This document shows positions 49,548 through 60,160 of a stretch of DNA of 64,000 nucleotides, one piece after another. The translations under genes and the position numbers were made by a program. The notes under the pieces were generated by a model. That model saw only the letters and a program-made list of their open reading frames with translations, ran no database searches and was not told the origin of the DNA. Position 1 is the first letter of the stretch. Each line of letters begins with the position of its first letter. Source of the stretch: Sthenelais limicola (Eukaryota > Annelida > Polychaeta > Phyllodocida > Sigalionidae); NCBI GenBank assembly GCA_942159475.1, contig OW804095.1:88363740-88427739 (forward strand), given 5' to 3'.

Positions 49548-49931
49548 TGTGGTGCCGGCGGGAGTCAGGCCAGTACTGACTCTGTCCGGCACCATGGTTC
49601 CGGGTGTCCTTATGCTCTCCTTATGGGACTAACCCAGAGCTGAAGTGGTGTTGGTAATGGTGTATTCCGACAGACGTCGAATGTACTCATTTACCCTGCA
49701 TTTTATATTATTTTTGTGTATTGACTCTTGTACTTCTTCATATTCTCTTGTAAACACCTTTTACCCTTATGTTGTTCTGCATTGTCATATCTTACCGAGC
49801 TCCAACCGCGGCAGGTGTTTTGAGGTGTAATAAAGGATTTGGCTGGTGAGGACCATAAGAACCTGGTTGTGTCGTTATTTCTATCTAGTCTCATAGCCAC
49901 TACGATACAAGGGAAATAACTGGACACTACA
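49548..49931 (+). repeat. Gypsy-type 3' LTR, 384 bp
   Basis: Begins TGTGGTG and ends CACTACA, near-perfect 7-bp inverted ends with the usual TG...CA. It is preceded by a polypurine tract and contains AATAAA near 49829. It shows that a plus-strand LTR element once ended here. No second copy of this LTR was found in the window. Confidence 0.75.
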
Positions 49932-49958
49932 CATACATACATACATACATACATATAT
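49932..49958. repeat. (CATA)n microsatellite
   Basis: A short CATA run that exactly fills the gap between the LTR and the left TIR of the next element. Confidence 0.9.
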
Positions 49959-49993
49959 GAGATGCGCTCCATCAAAAAGAGTCCCATGTCGGC
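49959..49993 (+). repeat. Left terminal inverted repeat
   Basis: Starts GAGATGCGCTCC and contains GAGTCCCATGTCGGC. Pairs with 54490-54524. Confidence 0.85.
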
Positions 49994-50289
49994 AACTTTC
50001 ATTTTGAGATATAGGGCTCCAAAGGTGGTATAGGACTTTTTCGGTCGAAAACTTTTTTTCCCGTAATATTAATCTTTATTATGTTTTTTTTGAGACTGGA
50101 AAATATTTTGTACCAAAAACAATAATTTACGCTTCATAACGGCCGGTAAACATTTTCCTAACATGGTTGGATGGGTTTAAACAAAGGAGCCGAAGGCTAT
50201 TTTTCACTAAATTCACTGGTACGCCGTGGACATTTGATCGTAGGGTACCCCAGCACATTTGGTATCCTCGGAAAGCCGCGAATCTCCTC

Positions 50290-50475
50290 TAGCCAATGGG
50301 ATTCTTCCCTTTTGAATCGCCGCGTAAGTAAACCAATCACAGAGCTCTCTCCAAGTGCATTCGGCGTAAACAATGGTTGCTAGGGTCGTCAAGGGAGCCC
50401 ACGTGGGGTCGATACAGCCCTGTGATTGGTCCAGCCGCTCCGAAAGATCAACTTCCGGCTGACGCCATCTTCTAG
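50290..50475 (+). promoter_or_regulatory. TATA-less promoter with CCAAT, ETS and YY1-type sites
   Basis: CCAAT at 50293 and 50333, inverted CCAAT (ATTGG) at 50425, an ETS-type ACTTCCGG at 50451-50458 and a YY1-type GCCATCTT at 50464-50471. This is the composition of a broadly active housekeeping promoter. The motifs are spaced normally and lie 110-300 bp before the ATG. There is no TATA box. Transcription probably starts near 50470. Confidence 0.55.
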
Positions 50476-50587
50476 CGTGGTCTTGGATTTGAATCGAAGC
50501 GACCAGTTATTCCTCGATTCCAGACGATACAAGACGTGTTTTACTCTCCAACAAAGTTTTAAATGGACCAAGGTTTATTATTTAAAC

Positions 50588-53500
50588 ATGGAAGCTGAGG
50601 CCACCGTCGCAGAAGCTCTTAATGGCATCGCTCGAGCCAATTTGGGAGGTGTTGTCGACAACGCCGAATGGCGTAACCTCATCGAAGAGTATTTTGTGTT
50701 CAACGAGGAAACAGAGACGGTGGAATCTGACTCAGATGGAGAACCAGACGTCCCTGATCAGCCTGAAACTCCGGAGACGAACGAAGAAGAAGTTGAGGAA
50801 GCATCAGAACCTATTCTTATTATTGATCACATGCAGGCAGTCGTGGACAAGGAACGGGAAAAGTGCTCCACGTTTCGGTAAGTGTTGGTGCTCTGCAGCC
50901 ATCTTTTCTATCGTGTGTGTTGACATGCTGGGGGACGCGATCTGAAAACTATGCTATGTACATCCCTGGAAATCATTCCAAATCTATAATCCAATGCTGT
51001 TATATGTGCTAGATACCTTGTGGGTATATTTAGAGGTTCTAAAATTTAATTGGTGTATGTTTTAAGTCGCATGGTGTTGTTCGTGCGTGGGGAGTTTAAG
51101 GCCCTCGAGATCTGGGGAGTAGCTATTTACTTGGGACGTCTGAGATTCCTTACTCGTCTCGTGTGGAATGTAGGGTTAAAAATACATTGTTTGTTTGTGT
51201 CATTATGGGCAAATTAAAATCTAGGATTTTGTCCATTTCAGATGTAACTGCCGATTGTTTAACGGCGGGCCATGCATAGACCAGTTCACTGTGGAACAGC
51301 GCATCTCTCATCGGTCGGAACATGACCAAATCGATCGAGGTAATTTCAAAGTAATGTTTTTCTCTATTGCCTCATTGCCCATACATGCCTGTATAATACT
51401 CATTCAGTATTTTAATCAGTATTTTAAGCTGTAGCTTGTTAAATAATGAGGACACGTGCTACCCAATTACATAGGATAACTAATTACGTAGGATAACTGT
51501 AGGGACTCAGACTAAGATTGGTGTCGGTGATATTAGTCAGTCACAAATTCATTTTTACATTATTGTTATACTGTCGTTTCAGATGAGCTCGACATTGGTT
51601 AAGCGAGGCAACACTCTTTGGTGTTTTCAATACTGTTACTGACAACAGTGATCGATGCAGTCCAACCAAGAAGGGGCGCCAGTGGAAGGGAGAGAGAAAA
51701 CACCCAAAGAGCCACTACAGGATGCATAACAAGCCTATTTGCAAAGCTACCTTTAAATTCCTTTACAAGTGAGTGTTATCATGAATCTTGTGGTGCCCAT
51801 TAATACTGAACATTAGATAGCTATTCATAATAACATGATTATTTGCTAAGAATCAATATTTTGGTATTGTCATTTTAAGATCCTGCATTATGTTCAATTT
51901 CTTCCTTTGTCAACGATTAAATTATTATTAATTATTTTTTCTATTTCTTTTCTCTCCCTTCACTTCTAGGATTAACCAAAACTTGCTGACAGTTTTGCTA
52001 AAATCCTTCGCTGAGGATGGTCTGGTCACTCGTTCACGACAGGGTGGTGGTCACCGTGCTGTGAGGTCTTTGCCAATAGATGACCTGAAGAACACTATCA
52101 ACTTCATCACATCTTATGCCGAAATACATGCTCTTGTCTTGCCAGGCAGAGTATCTTCTCACCACAGAGACGACATCTTAATTCTCCCCTGCCGTTCTAC
52201 AAAAGCTGAAGTTCATCGTCTTTACACACAAGCCATGCAAGAGACTGGCAATAGGGCTGTTGCCTACTCCACTTTTGGTCATTTATGGCGCAAGTATCTT
52301 CCTAAAATAGTCACAAGTCGTCCCATGACAGACCTCTGCTGGGAGTGCCAGCGTAATAACAGAGACATTTCCTGTAGTAGTAATTTACCTGATGTTGTGA
52401 AAGCTGCCAAGTTAAAGAAACAGCAGAAACATTTAGACACTGTAACCGCCGAAAGAACTCTTTATCAGAAATTTTGTGCTGATGCAAAAGAAGCGTACAG
52501 AGACAATGGTGAACCCCTCCTTGGCAAACATGCCCCTTGCTCATGTGACATTCGAGTACATCTCAGTTTTGACTTTGCACAACAAGTGCATTTACCTTCT
52601 TACCCGATGCAACCAGGTCCCCTTTATTTTCTCACCCCGAGGAAGGTAGGCCTGTTCGGTATTTGCATGGAAGGAATGCCTAGACAAGTTAACTACCTTA
52701 TAGATGAGAGCCATTGCACCAGTAAGGGGTCAAATGCAGTTATTTCTTATCTGAATCATTACTTTGAAAACTATGGTCTGGGGGAGAACGATTTAGATCT
52801 TAACTGTGACAATTGTAGTGGCCAGAACAAGAACCGGTATGTTTTGGCCTATTTGATGTGGCGTGTCCTTACTGGAAGGCACAGGTCTATTACACTTAAC
52901 TTTTTGATTACTGGGCACACTAAGTTTGCCCCCGACTGGTGCTTTGGTCTCTTGAAAAAACAATTTCGTCGGGACAACGTTTCTTCTCTTCAGCAATTAA
53001 AAGACAGTGTGCAGCGCAGTACGCCAGGGGGGGTCAACCAGGCCCAACTTGTAGGTGATGAAAGGGGTACTGTTTTTGTTCCATTGTACGACTGGCAGGC
53101 ATTCCTGTCACCTTTCTCCAAATCTTTTCCAGGTATCAAAGGGTATCATCATTTTGAATTTTCTAGTGACAAACCTGGTGTTATTTCTTTCAGGCCATTT
53201 GTAGGCCCTGAAGATAGTGGTACTTTTAAAATGCTTACTGTTGATGTGGGTGATGTCCCTCAGGACAACCCACCCATTGTACCTTCTCCTGGACTGTCTG
53301 CATACAGACAGTGGTATCTTTTTAATTCTATTCGTGATTTTTGTACCGAAGAAACCAAAGACATTATGTGCCCCAAACCAACTGTACCTGAAGAAGGGCC
53401 AGGGAGGGGGGGGGGATGGCTACATTGTACAGGCTCCTGCAGTCGCCCCAGTAAGAGGTAGAGGGAGGGGAAGTGGAAGGGCTAGAGGAAGAGGGAGGGG

Positions 53501-53850
53501 TAGAGGAAGGGGAAGGGGAAGGGGAAGGGACAGGGAATCTTCTTCTGATGAATCATTAGAATTAGGTGGTGATGAATCTTCTGAGGAGGAGGAGGAGGAG
53601 GAACCTCAAGAGGAACCTCAAGCTAGGGGTAGGGGTAGGGGTAGGGGTAGGGGTAGGGGTAGGGGTAGGGGTAGAGGAACAGTAAGGGGAAGGGGCAGGG
53701 TAAGGGAATCTTCAGAATCTTCTTCGGATGGGGAGGTTGCACCTCCTCCAGCAAAGAGAGGTAGGGGGAGGGGAAGGGGAAATGTTGAGCAACGCCGGCC
53801 AGGGAGGGGTAAAGGGAGGGGTAGGGGTAGGGGTAGGGGTAGGGGCTGAC
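50588..53850 (+). CDS. DUF7869-type putative transposase with Arg-Gly-rich tail (4 exons)
   Basis: Exons: 50588-50877 (ATG; ends at a GTAAGT donor), 51242-51339, 51583-51768 and 51970-53850. All junctions are GT-AG and phases fit except in exon 3. Exon 1 is acidic. Exon 2 has [15 protein letters not shown], a Cys motif I know from a large family of invertebrate proteins. Exon 4 carries the conserved core: LCWEC, then [22 protein letters not shown] and [12 protein letters not shown]. Their Asp residues (about D197, D276 and D318 counted from 51983) suit an RNase H-fold active site; that role is inference. The last 145 residues are mostly RG repeats with two Ser/Glu patches. Two lesions: one base is missing in exon 3 near 51597, and the G10 run at 53406-53415 shifts the frame. 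If sequencing errors, the gene is intact; otherwise this copy is broken. Confidence 0.75.
53406..53848 (+). repeat. Purine-rich minisatellite encoding RG repeats
   Basis: Repeated AGGGGT/AGGGGA units, including a nearly pure (GGGGTA)n run at about 53632-53672. In the protein frame they encode Arg-Gly dipeptides. The run is G-rich on the coding strand and could form G-quadruplexes. Confidence 0.9.
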
Positions 53851-54004
53851 TGCTATTTTATTGATTTTATTACTGATTTTATTACTGGTGAATACTGTTG
53901 TACATTTTGTTTTGTTAGAATGAATAGGTGTGTTATCATGTATATATTGCAAGCACTGCACCGAAGAATTTTGTACAATATTATTATACTCGTGTTAACA
54001 GGGT

Positions 54005-54010
54005 AATAAA
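54005..54010 (+). terminator. Poly(A) signal
   Basis: AATAAA about 155 bp after the stop of the RG frame, inside the TIRs, so the element carries its own 3' end signal. Confidence 0.6.
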
Positions 54011-54489
54011 ATAAAAAATATTAAATGAAATGCACTGATTTTTTTATATATTGTGGTCCTACTAGTCTATAATACCTGCCCCAAATCTGAGAAAAATCCA
54101 ATCATATGAACTGGTCATTTTGCATGACAACGCGTCCGACATAAATCCCACAAAAGTCTCCTAGAAATGTATTTTGCCCAAATTTCACCCAATTTTCATC
54201 GCGCGATAAAATGATAAGTTACTAAGTAAATGAACTGAATTTGGTATATGTTATGGCTATGGCAGTTAGTAAAGTGTGTCCCAAATTTCATAGAAATCGC
54301 TTGATAAGGTCACTCGCCGAACTTTGACAGGCTGTATCTCAGTTTCCGGCTCCTCCAGTAACCGCGTCCCTTAAATACTCACCGCAACCATAGAATTATA
54401 CCCAATAGGCCTAAAATTAAGCTCTATACATCATTGGAAACCTCTTTCCTGCTGCTTACCCATCCAATAGCTAACTCCAAAATCGATTT

Positions 54490-54524
54490 GGCCGACATGG
54501 GACTCATTTTGATGGAGCGAGTCA
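54490..54524 (-). repeat. Right terminal inverted repeat
   Basis: Reverse complement starts GTGACTCGCTCC and contains GAGTCCCATGTCGGC. Pairs with 49959-49993. Confidence 0.85.
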
Positions 54525-55828
54525 CATATATAATAGATTACTCTATTAAAGCTGCATTCTCAAGTGTTACTATTGAATGGTTCTTTTGAATTTACATTCA
54601 GATTAGTTCCCAAACTCACTATTATTCATTCTTTATTTAATGAAAACTTCAATAAATATCTGAATTCAATGATTTTCGAACTGATTGGGGACAAATGGGG
54701 ACCAGATAAATACCGTTTCGTTACTGCTAAGGTAACAGGGCGATAGTACCGTATGTATAGTATAGCCCCACCACTGTAGGCCTGTAAGCATGCTGTTCAT
54801 ATACTGTGTCTCTACATTGGTCAAATTTTGGCGAACTCAAATCAGACTGAAATGAATATTTCAACTCGAATATTTATCTTCAACATAATGAAAGAGAACC
54901 ATACTCTTTGGATAGGGTGGGGCAAGATATTTGTGATCTAAATAAGGGAAATTTGAGATAGGGGACAGGTGGGAGGGCAACTTTAAATGGATATAATTAT
55001 GTAGGCCTACTGAAATATAATTTCCGTATCAACCTCTGTATGTTAGAGTAAATTAGTTTACCTCCCGCATATATATTGTTTGCCTCAGCTCTCATTAGTT
55101 CCATAGTATGTAAGTGTAAACATAACATACAGGTGTAGTGTTCTTTGCTAAAAACCCAGTTCACTTAGCATAGAATAAAAGCCAAAGAATGTTTCCTCAA
55201 CGTTTCTCTGTTTATTCAACTCAAGAGGCAAGCAGAAACTGTCCAAAGCTTGTTCTCGGACCACTAAACCAATCCAGGTACACAGTACCACATGGTATAA
55301 GTATACAAATGGAAGTACAAATTATCAAAAGATTTAATATCATTTACAATAGCACAGGCACTAAGGTCCCAGTCCCTTATACATTAAGGTTAACCAATAA
55401 CACCGTAAAATGTTGCCAGAGAACAATAAGAGGTAGAAGTGCGCATGACTAGACTCAGCAATATTATAGAGAAACAAGCCCACAGTGGTAGTTCCACCTG
55501 GTGCTTTGGAGAAGAAGCGACCATTACCACTAGACAGGGATAAATAAATCTTTGTCATAGATAAAATGTGCTTCATTTTGATGGTAGTATATTTTACTTG
55601 CATTACAATACCTTGAGCTCCATGAGATAAACAACAGTCGTCTTGGAGTGTTAGAGCTGGACATCGTAAAACAAAATGCTCATTTAATTAGTTGGTGAGA
55701 GAATGTTTTAGTCTTTTCACGTATTACCCGGCAATAAGGTTTAATGGTTTTAATGATAAGCTTGGTGTACCAAGAAGGAACATAGCGAGTGTCTAAATGA
55801 TTACACAGGTTCATGTAACATTATATGT
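54525..55828. other. No gene recognised
   Basis: AT-rich DNA. The small frames at 54564-54746 and 55189-55603 have no motif and overlap on both strands. Confidence 0.45.
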
Positions 55829-55829
55829 C

Positions 55830-56331
55830 TGTAGTGAACTGCAGATTCGTGGGCACGAGTTTACGAAATTCAGGAAAGAATCACCAATACGAGGAAATTC
55901 ATTTGAACCGTGTTTTATTACCCAAAGGTATACAGTTACAAAGGTATTGTCGTTGAACAAAGGGTGCTTAATTTGAACAACAGAAATATCTCGGTCAGCG
56001 GCGCGGCTCGAGTCCATAATGTTAAGCGAAGCCTGGATCCCCTTGCGGAGGTAGTAGTATCCTCCACCTACCATCCGTCGGAGGGTGTCTGCAGTGCTGT
56101 CGGAACGATGGCGTATGTCGCCCTCTGACGGAAGCGGCTGGAACTGGTCGTCTCCGACTCCAGTAGAAGTGCCCCCGCTGTCATAGCCTGGTTGGTAGTT
56201 GGCAATGGTCGGCAGCATTGATGTATTCCGGGTGGGGATCCAGGCTTCGCTTAACATTATGGACTCGAGCCGCGCCGCTGACCGAGATATTTCTGTTGTT
56301 TCTGTCTAACTGCATGTATGTTGCACCTATA
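55830..56331 (-). repeat. LTR-like segment containing a perfect inverted repeat
   Basis: On the minus strand it could read TGTTATATA ... AATAAA ... CACTACA, with AATAAA about 90 bp before the end, like an LTR. The final 95 bp resemble 4870-4965. The flanks show no duplication, so the outer limit at 56331 is a guess. A 148-codon minus frame (56257-55811) covers it; its product has no known motif and I do not call it a gene. Confidence 0.35.
55976..56300. repeat. Perfect 67-bp inverted repeat
   Basis: Arms 55976-56042 and 56234-56300 are exact reverse complements over 67 bp; the spacer is 191 bp. A perfect match in such a decayed region means a recent event, or an artefact of assembly or amplification. 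Confidence 0.97.
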
Positions 56332-57831
56332 TATATAACAGCTGGGATTCTAGGGGTTGTTTATTGAAGATATTCTGTTTCCCTTTTTCAGGGGAGCTAC
56401 TTTATATGTTTGAGAATAAAAATTAGATTGAGTATGTGTATACTACAGGGCTACATGTCTAAATTGTGTATTTATTGGCGTTCTGTTCTAGTGTCAGTCC
56501 AATCGCAGGGAGCCATGCACATACTAGCCCTTCCAAAACAACCTGTTCATTCTCAGTTTACGTCAGTTAAAAACTCAAGATTTTCTCAATCTCATTCCAT
56601 TCTATCCAGCAAACCTATTTTGGAGAATAATGTCCAGTTGTTTTCGCTATAGGGCTTCACCAAAGTCCACATGTATTTTTCAGGGACCCGCCAATTGTAT
56701 TCGGTAAGAATTAATACCTACAGCACAACACAAGATTTAATCTCAATTCAGCCAATCAAAGACTTTGCTATGTGCGCTACATAAACTCTCAAACCAATGG
56801 CCCCAGAAACAGGGGAAAACATGCTTAATTGGGCTTTGGCTACTCTTTATGTTCACCTGGTTAAAATATGATAATACAAAAAAAACCAGAATCTATCCAC
56901 CATCCCTTTTTACACATGTCCTTGCATGATCACTCGTAGCACACGTGTAAGCACAACAAATATATTTAGAGCTAAACATTATTTGAAGCTACATCTCCAA
57001 TTTTGTGGCCCTCCTACCGCCTACCGCTGTTTCCTAGTAGTAAATCAAAGGAATATCTACGTATTCATGTCACCTTATACATAATACTTATACTTTGGTT
57101 ATCCATTCAACACGAGTGAAGTAGTTTTACTACCGTATGCACTCTCCCTACTTGCTAGCTCACCATCAGGGGCTGTTGTACAAGCTAATGAAAGAGTTTT
57201 TCTGTGTGAATTCCTTCACTTGCATGAAGGAAAAACTGCCTTCTTACGTGAATTTCTGAGCTGGTAGGAATAACTTGCACACAATGGTGACAACATTCCT
57301 ACCCACCGAATGATGGGGGGAAAGTGTAGGAATTCCCAGACAGTATTTTCCTTTCCTTAGCTTATACCACAGGCCCCAGGTCACCCCTAGTTTATTCTCT
57401 CCACCTGCCGTTATAATTTTATATTCTTTTTTCATCTGTGTTCATGGTTGGCGAAATTTATTGTATTAAATTGGACACAGCAGGGTGCTCAAATATTATT
57501 CAAGTTTGCGTCTCACATAGTTTCATGTTCTATTCATTTGTCATAATCGGTTAATAATGTTGGTTAATATAAAGGATTATCGCCCACCAGACTGACCACT
57601 CATGCAAGCATATCAGCGATAAACTCAGGGAAGAGTAATAAGTAAATACACACAGTGTAAATACCCATAAAAAGTTGCAAGGAGCACGGACATTAGAAAG
57701 GAACTCTTGGTGATACCTTAGGACTTAGGGATTATCATAAATAAGGTGGCCATGCACGAGGGTGAAATGGTCAACGACCGGTGGCTGTAAGCAAAAAACA
57801 ATACAAAGAGAGTAGAGGCGCCACCTCGTGA
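56332..57831. other. No gene; repeat segment
   Basis: 57172-57370 begins GGGGCTGTTGTACAAG, similar to the PIF/Harbinger-like ends, and shares strings with the reverse complement of 14595-14740. No coding sequence is supported. Confidence 0.4.
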
Positions 57832-57838
57832 TATATAA
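57832..57838 (+). promoter_or_regulatory. TATA box of the 57.9-kb ORF
   Basis: TATATAA 43 bp before the ATG at 57881, followed by a pyrimidine-rich leader. This spacing is short but possible for a TATA promoter. Confidence 0.4.
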
Positions 57839-57880
57839 TTATAAGACTTTCACTCTTTCGTTCCTCCTTCCTCCACCACT

Positions 57881-58476
57881 ATGGGTGAAGAGGGAGAACC
57901 CCCTGGGGAGTTAGGCCTCTTGGCACTGGTGGAAAAAATGAGGGTCGAGTCTCTGGAATACCACCGAAAAACTCAGGAAAACTTTAAAACCCTATTCGGA
58001 TTGCTGGAGAAGCGTGAAAAATTGCTTGAGAAATGTGATGAAGTTGAAGGTGGTGTAAGATCCAACGAGGTGGATGATGAAGTTGAAGTGGATGTAAGTT
58101 CCAACAAGGCGGATGTAAGTACCAACAAGGGAGTCATGCTGGAGGACCAGAAGTTCAACCTCATGGTACTGTCGGAAAGACCTGATAACATTGAGAAGAA
58201 TGATTACCTAGAACAACAGATGATGACAGAGCAAAGAGCTGCAGAACTCATTCAGAAAATATATTCCCCAGGCAACGAATCCCAAGACAACCTATACACT
58301 AAAGTCTCCAACATTATTGAAAAGCTCTTGGCTTTCACAGACACAAAAATAAGGAGATATTATAGAGTAATTGGACAGTTGTGGTTGGATACAGGTTAGA
58401 CTGGTCTTAGAGCTAATGTGATATTACTCCAAGGACTGGCCAACATATATCAGGCAGCTTCTGGAGCAGAAGAATA
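57881..58476 (+). CDS. Small charged coiled-coil-like protein, unidentified
   Basis: The ATG at 57881 opens 172 codons to TAG 58397-58399. The same frame then stays open for 25 further codons to a second TAG at 58474-58476. The protein is Glu/Lys-rich with heptad-like helices (LEKREKLLEKCDEVE), two near-identical short repeats (VDVSSNKADVSTNKG) and a helical C-terminus. The continuation after the first TAG (TGLRANVILLQGLANIYQAA) faintly resembles the stretch after the second TAG of the 47.2-47.9 kb frame. An upstream TATA box and codon-like composition favour a real gene, probably element-derived. No family recognised. Confidence 0.45.
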
Positions 58477-58932
58477 GGTTGAGTGTTTTTGTTCTAGAAT
58501 ACAATATTCCTCATAATTCCTTGAAATGGTGATGAAACGGATATCATTCAATATATTATGAATAAGGTGGTATAAACACATGGAAGAGACAAATCGTTGA
58601 ACATTATTCTTTCATGCTTGAGTCATTTTCATGTGTCCTTTGTAATTGAGTATTATCATAATGGCACTATATAAGAAGTAGGAATACGTTTTAAGGGAGG
58701 TGGAAGTTAATGACCAATAATAATGGCAGTTGATATAGTTACATGTTTTTGTGGGGTTATCCAGGACGAAATATGTTGTTCATTTAACTGGCATGATCCG
58801 TTCTGTATGTAACATTGTTTAACAATATCCTGTGCCTTAGAGCATAGATAATTTATAATTGTTCTATACTTCCAGATAAAAAAATGTAAGCGGTTTATAT
58901 TCATAAATTTACATATTCATTATGTGAGTATA

Positions 58933-60160
58933 TGAGTAATTCTCCCAATCGAGCATCATTTGGTTTTCCAGCCTAGGGTGTCTACAACCTGTATTTGTGA
59001 TTATCACACATGATTTTAATCATTTTATTTGAATTCCTTGGCCAAAATGAGGCCGTGGGAACCCCCCTTTCAAAGCCCTTATGCCAAAATCTTCGCCACT
59101 ATTGTGATAAAAGAGCTTTTTCAGGCTAGAAAATAAGTAATGATTATGTAATTTGAACATAATACACAGCCTGATTTAGAAAATATATTACTCCTGATGA
59201 AGAAAAATAGTTTCTACACATGCACACACGTTCATTATTATGAAAAAAACACAATATTCATGTAATCATACACTTAAACTGATCTAGAACTGGAAAATAT
59301 TGTTTTGGAATATGTGTGTCGCGTTACGACATCTATTAGCTTCAAAATAATTAAATACCCCAAGACAAAACATTAATATTAAATAGCAATAAGTATTTGT
59401 TGACGAAAATATGCACATATATGTATATTTTGATCAAAATAAAAGTTGCTAGCCCACGATGTATCTGAAACCTTTTATTCCCTTACATAAAATTCCTTGA
59501 ACAGGTAAGGGAATATTTTATGTAGGGTTACGACATGTGATATATCTCCAATATTTTTTCTAAAAAAACATTTTTATGTAATTTCGACCTTCCTAATAAT
59601 TATCTAAGCCTGCCTTAAAATGATGAAAAATATAAATATGATTGAATATTGGTATTGTTAAAGTCAGGAGAGTTTGTGTACCAATGTCGCCGTTACGCCA
59701 TAGCGTCGCCGTTACGCCATAATCATTACAAAAAAGAGAGATCCTCCTCTTCCAACACAATGATTTTATAGTAATAACATGAATATTTTTACAAAATCAA
59801 GTCAAACTTCTGATTAGAACCAGGTCCTCGTTTACCAACAAAGATCCATTCTCTACCTTTGGATTTTTATTTAATTTTGCTAGACGAATTAGTGAGTAAT
59901 ATATCTCATTTTTACACGAAATAATTTGATTAATCGGGCTTATTGAGGCTGAAATAAGGCAAAATAATAGGGAAAATATAGGTATCCGAATCATAGGTTT
60001 AGGATCGAAATATTGGTCCAAGCCTTCCCAAATTTCACCTGCATTATGCTGATATTCCCCGCTATATGTACACAAAAAATTGTAGAGATTGAACAAACTT
60101 TATTTTTTCTTAAAAAATGGCCTTCTGAAATCAAATGCTGCCCGTTTGGGAGATTACTCA
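58933..60160. mobile_element. Non-autonomous TIR element with TGAGTAAT ends
   Basis: The left end (58933-58972) and the reverse complement of the right end (about 60121-60160) match over roughly 40 bp: TGAGTAAT, CTCCCAA, then GCATCATTTGG or GCAGCATTTGA. TA flanks both sides (58931-58932 and 60161-60162), so a TA target duplication is plausible. The interior (1.15 kb) has a doubled CGTCGCCGTTACGCCATA string near 59700 and no recognisable protein. Relatives of its left end are at 15013 and perhaps 32286. Confidence 0.7.

Larger units (their letters stand above)
49959..54524 (+). mobile_element. TIR-bounded element with intron-bearing DUF7869-type gene
   Basis: The ends are inverted repeats: 49959-49993 and the reverse complement of 54490-54524 share CGCTCCATCAAAA and GAGTCCCATGTCGGC, with four mismatches in about 35 bp, and weaker similarity continues inward. 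Upstream flank CATATAT and downstream flank ATATATA allow a short AT-rich target duplication but cannot prove its length. The 4.57 kb between the ends contain one complete transcription unit: promoter, four exons and poly(A) signal. The whole arrangement is that of an autonomous cut-and-paste transposon with a spliced transposase gene. I do not recognise a named family from the TIR. Confidence 0.75.

Noticed and set aside
53632..53672. (GGGGTA)n as telomere-like repeat
   Set aside because: The run is short, lies inside a coding frame and varies with Arg/Gly coding; better explained as a coding minisatellite.
53623..53961. Antisense Pro/Tyr-rich frame
   Set aside because: It is the complement of the RG-encoding minisatellite.
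55811..56257. 148-codon minus frame over the 67-bp inverted repeat
   Set aside because: Part of it is created by the inverted arms and the rest runs through an LTR-like end; no motif.
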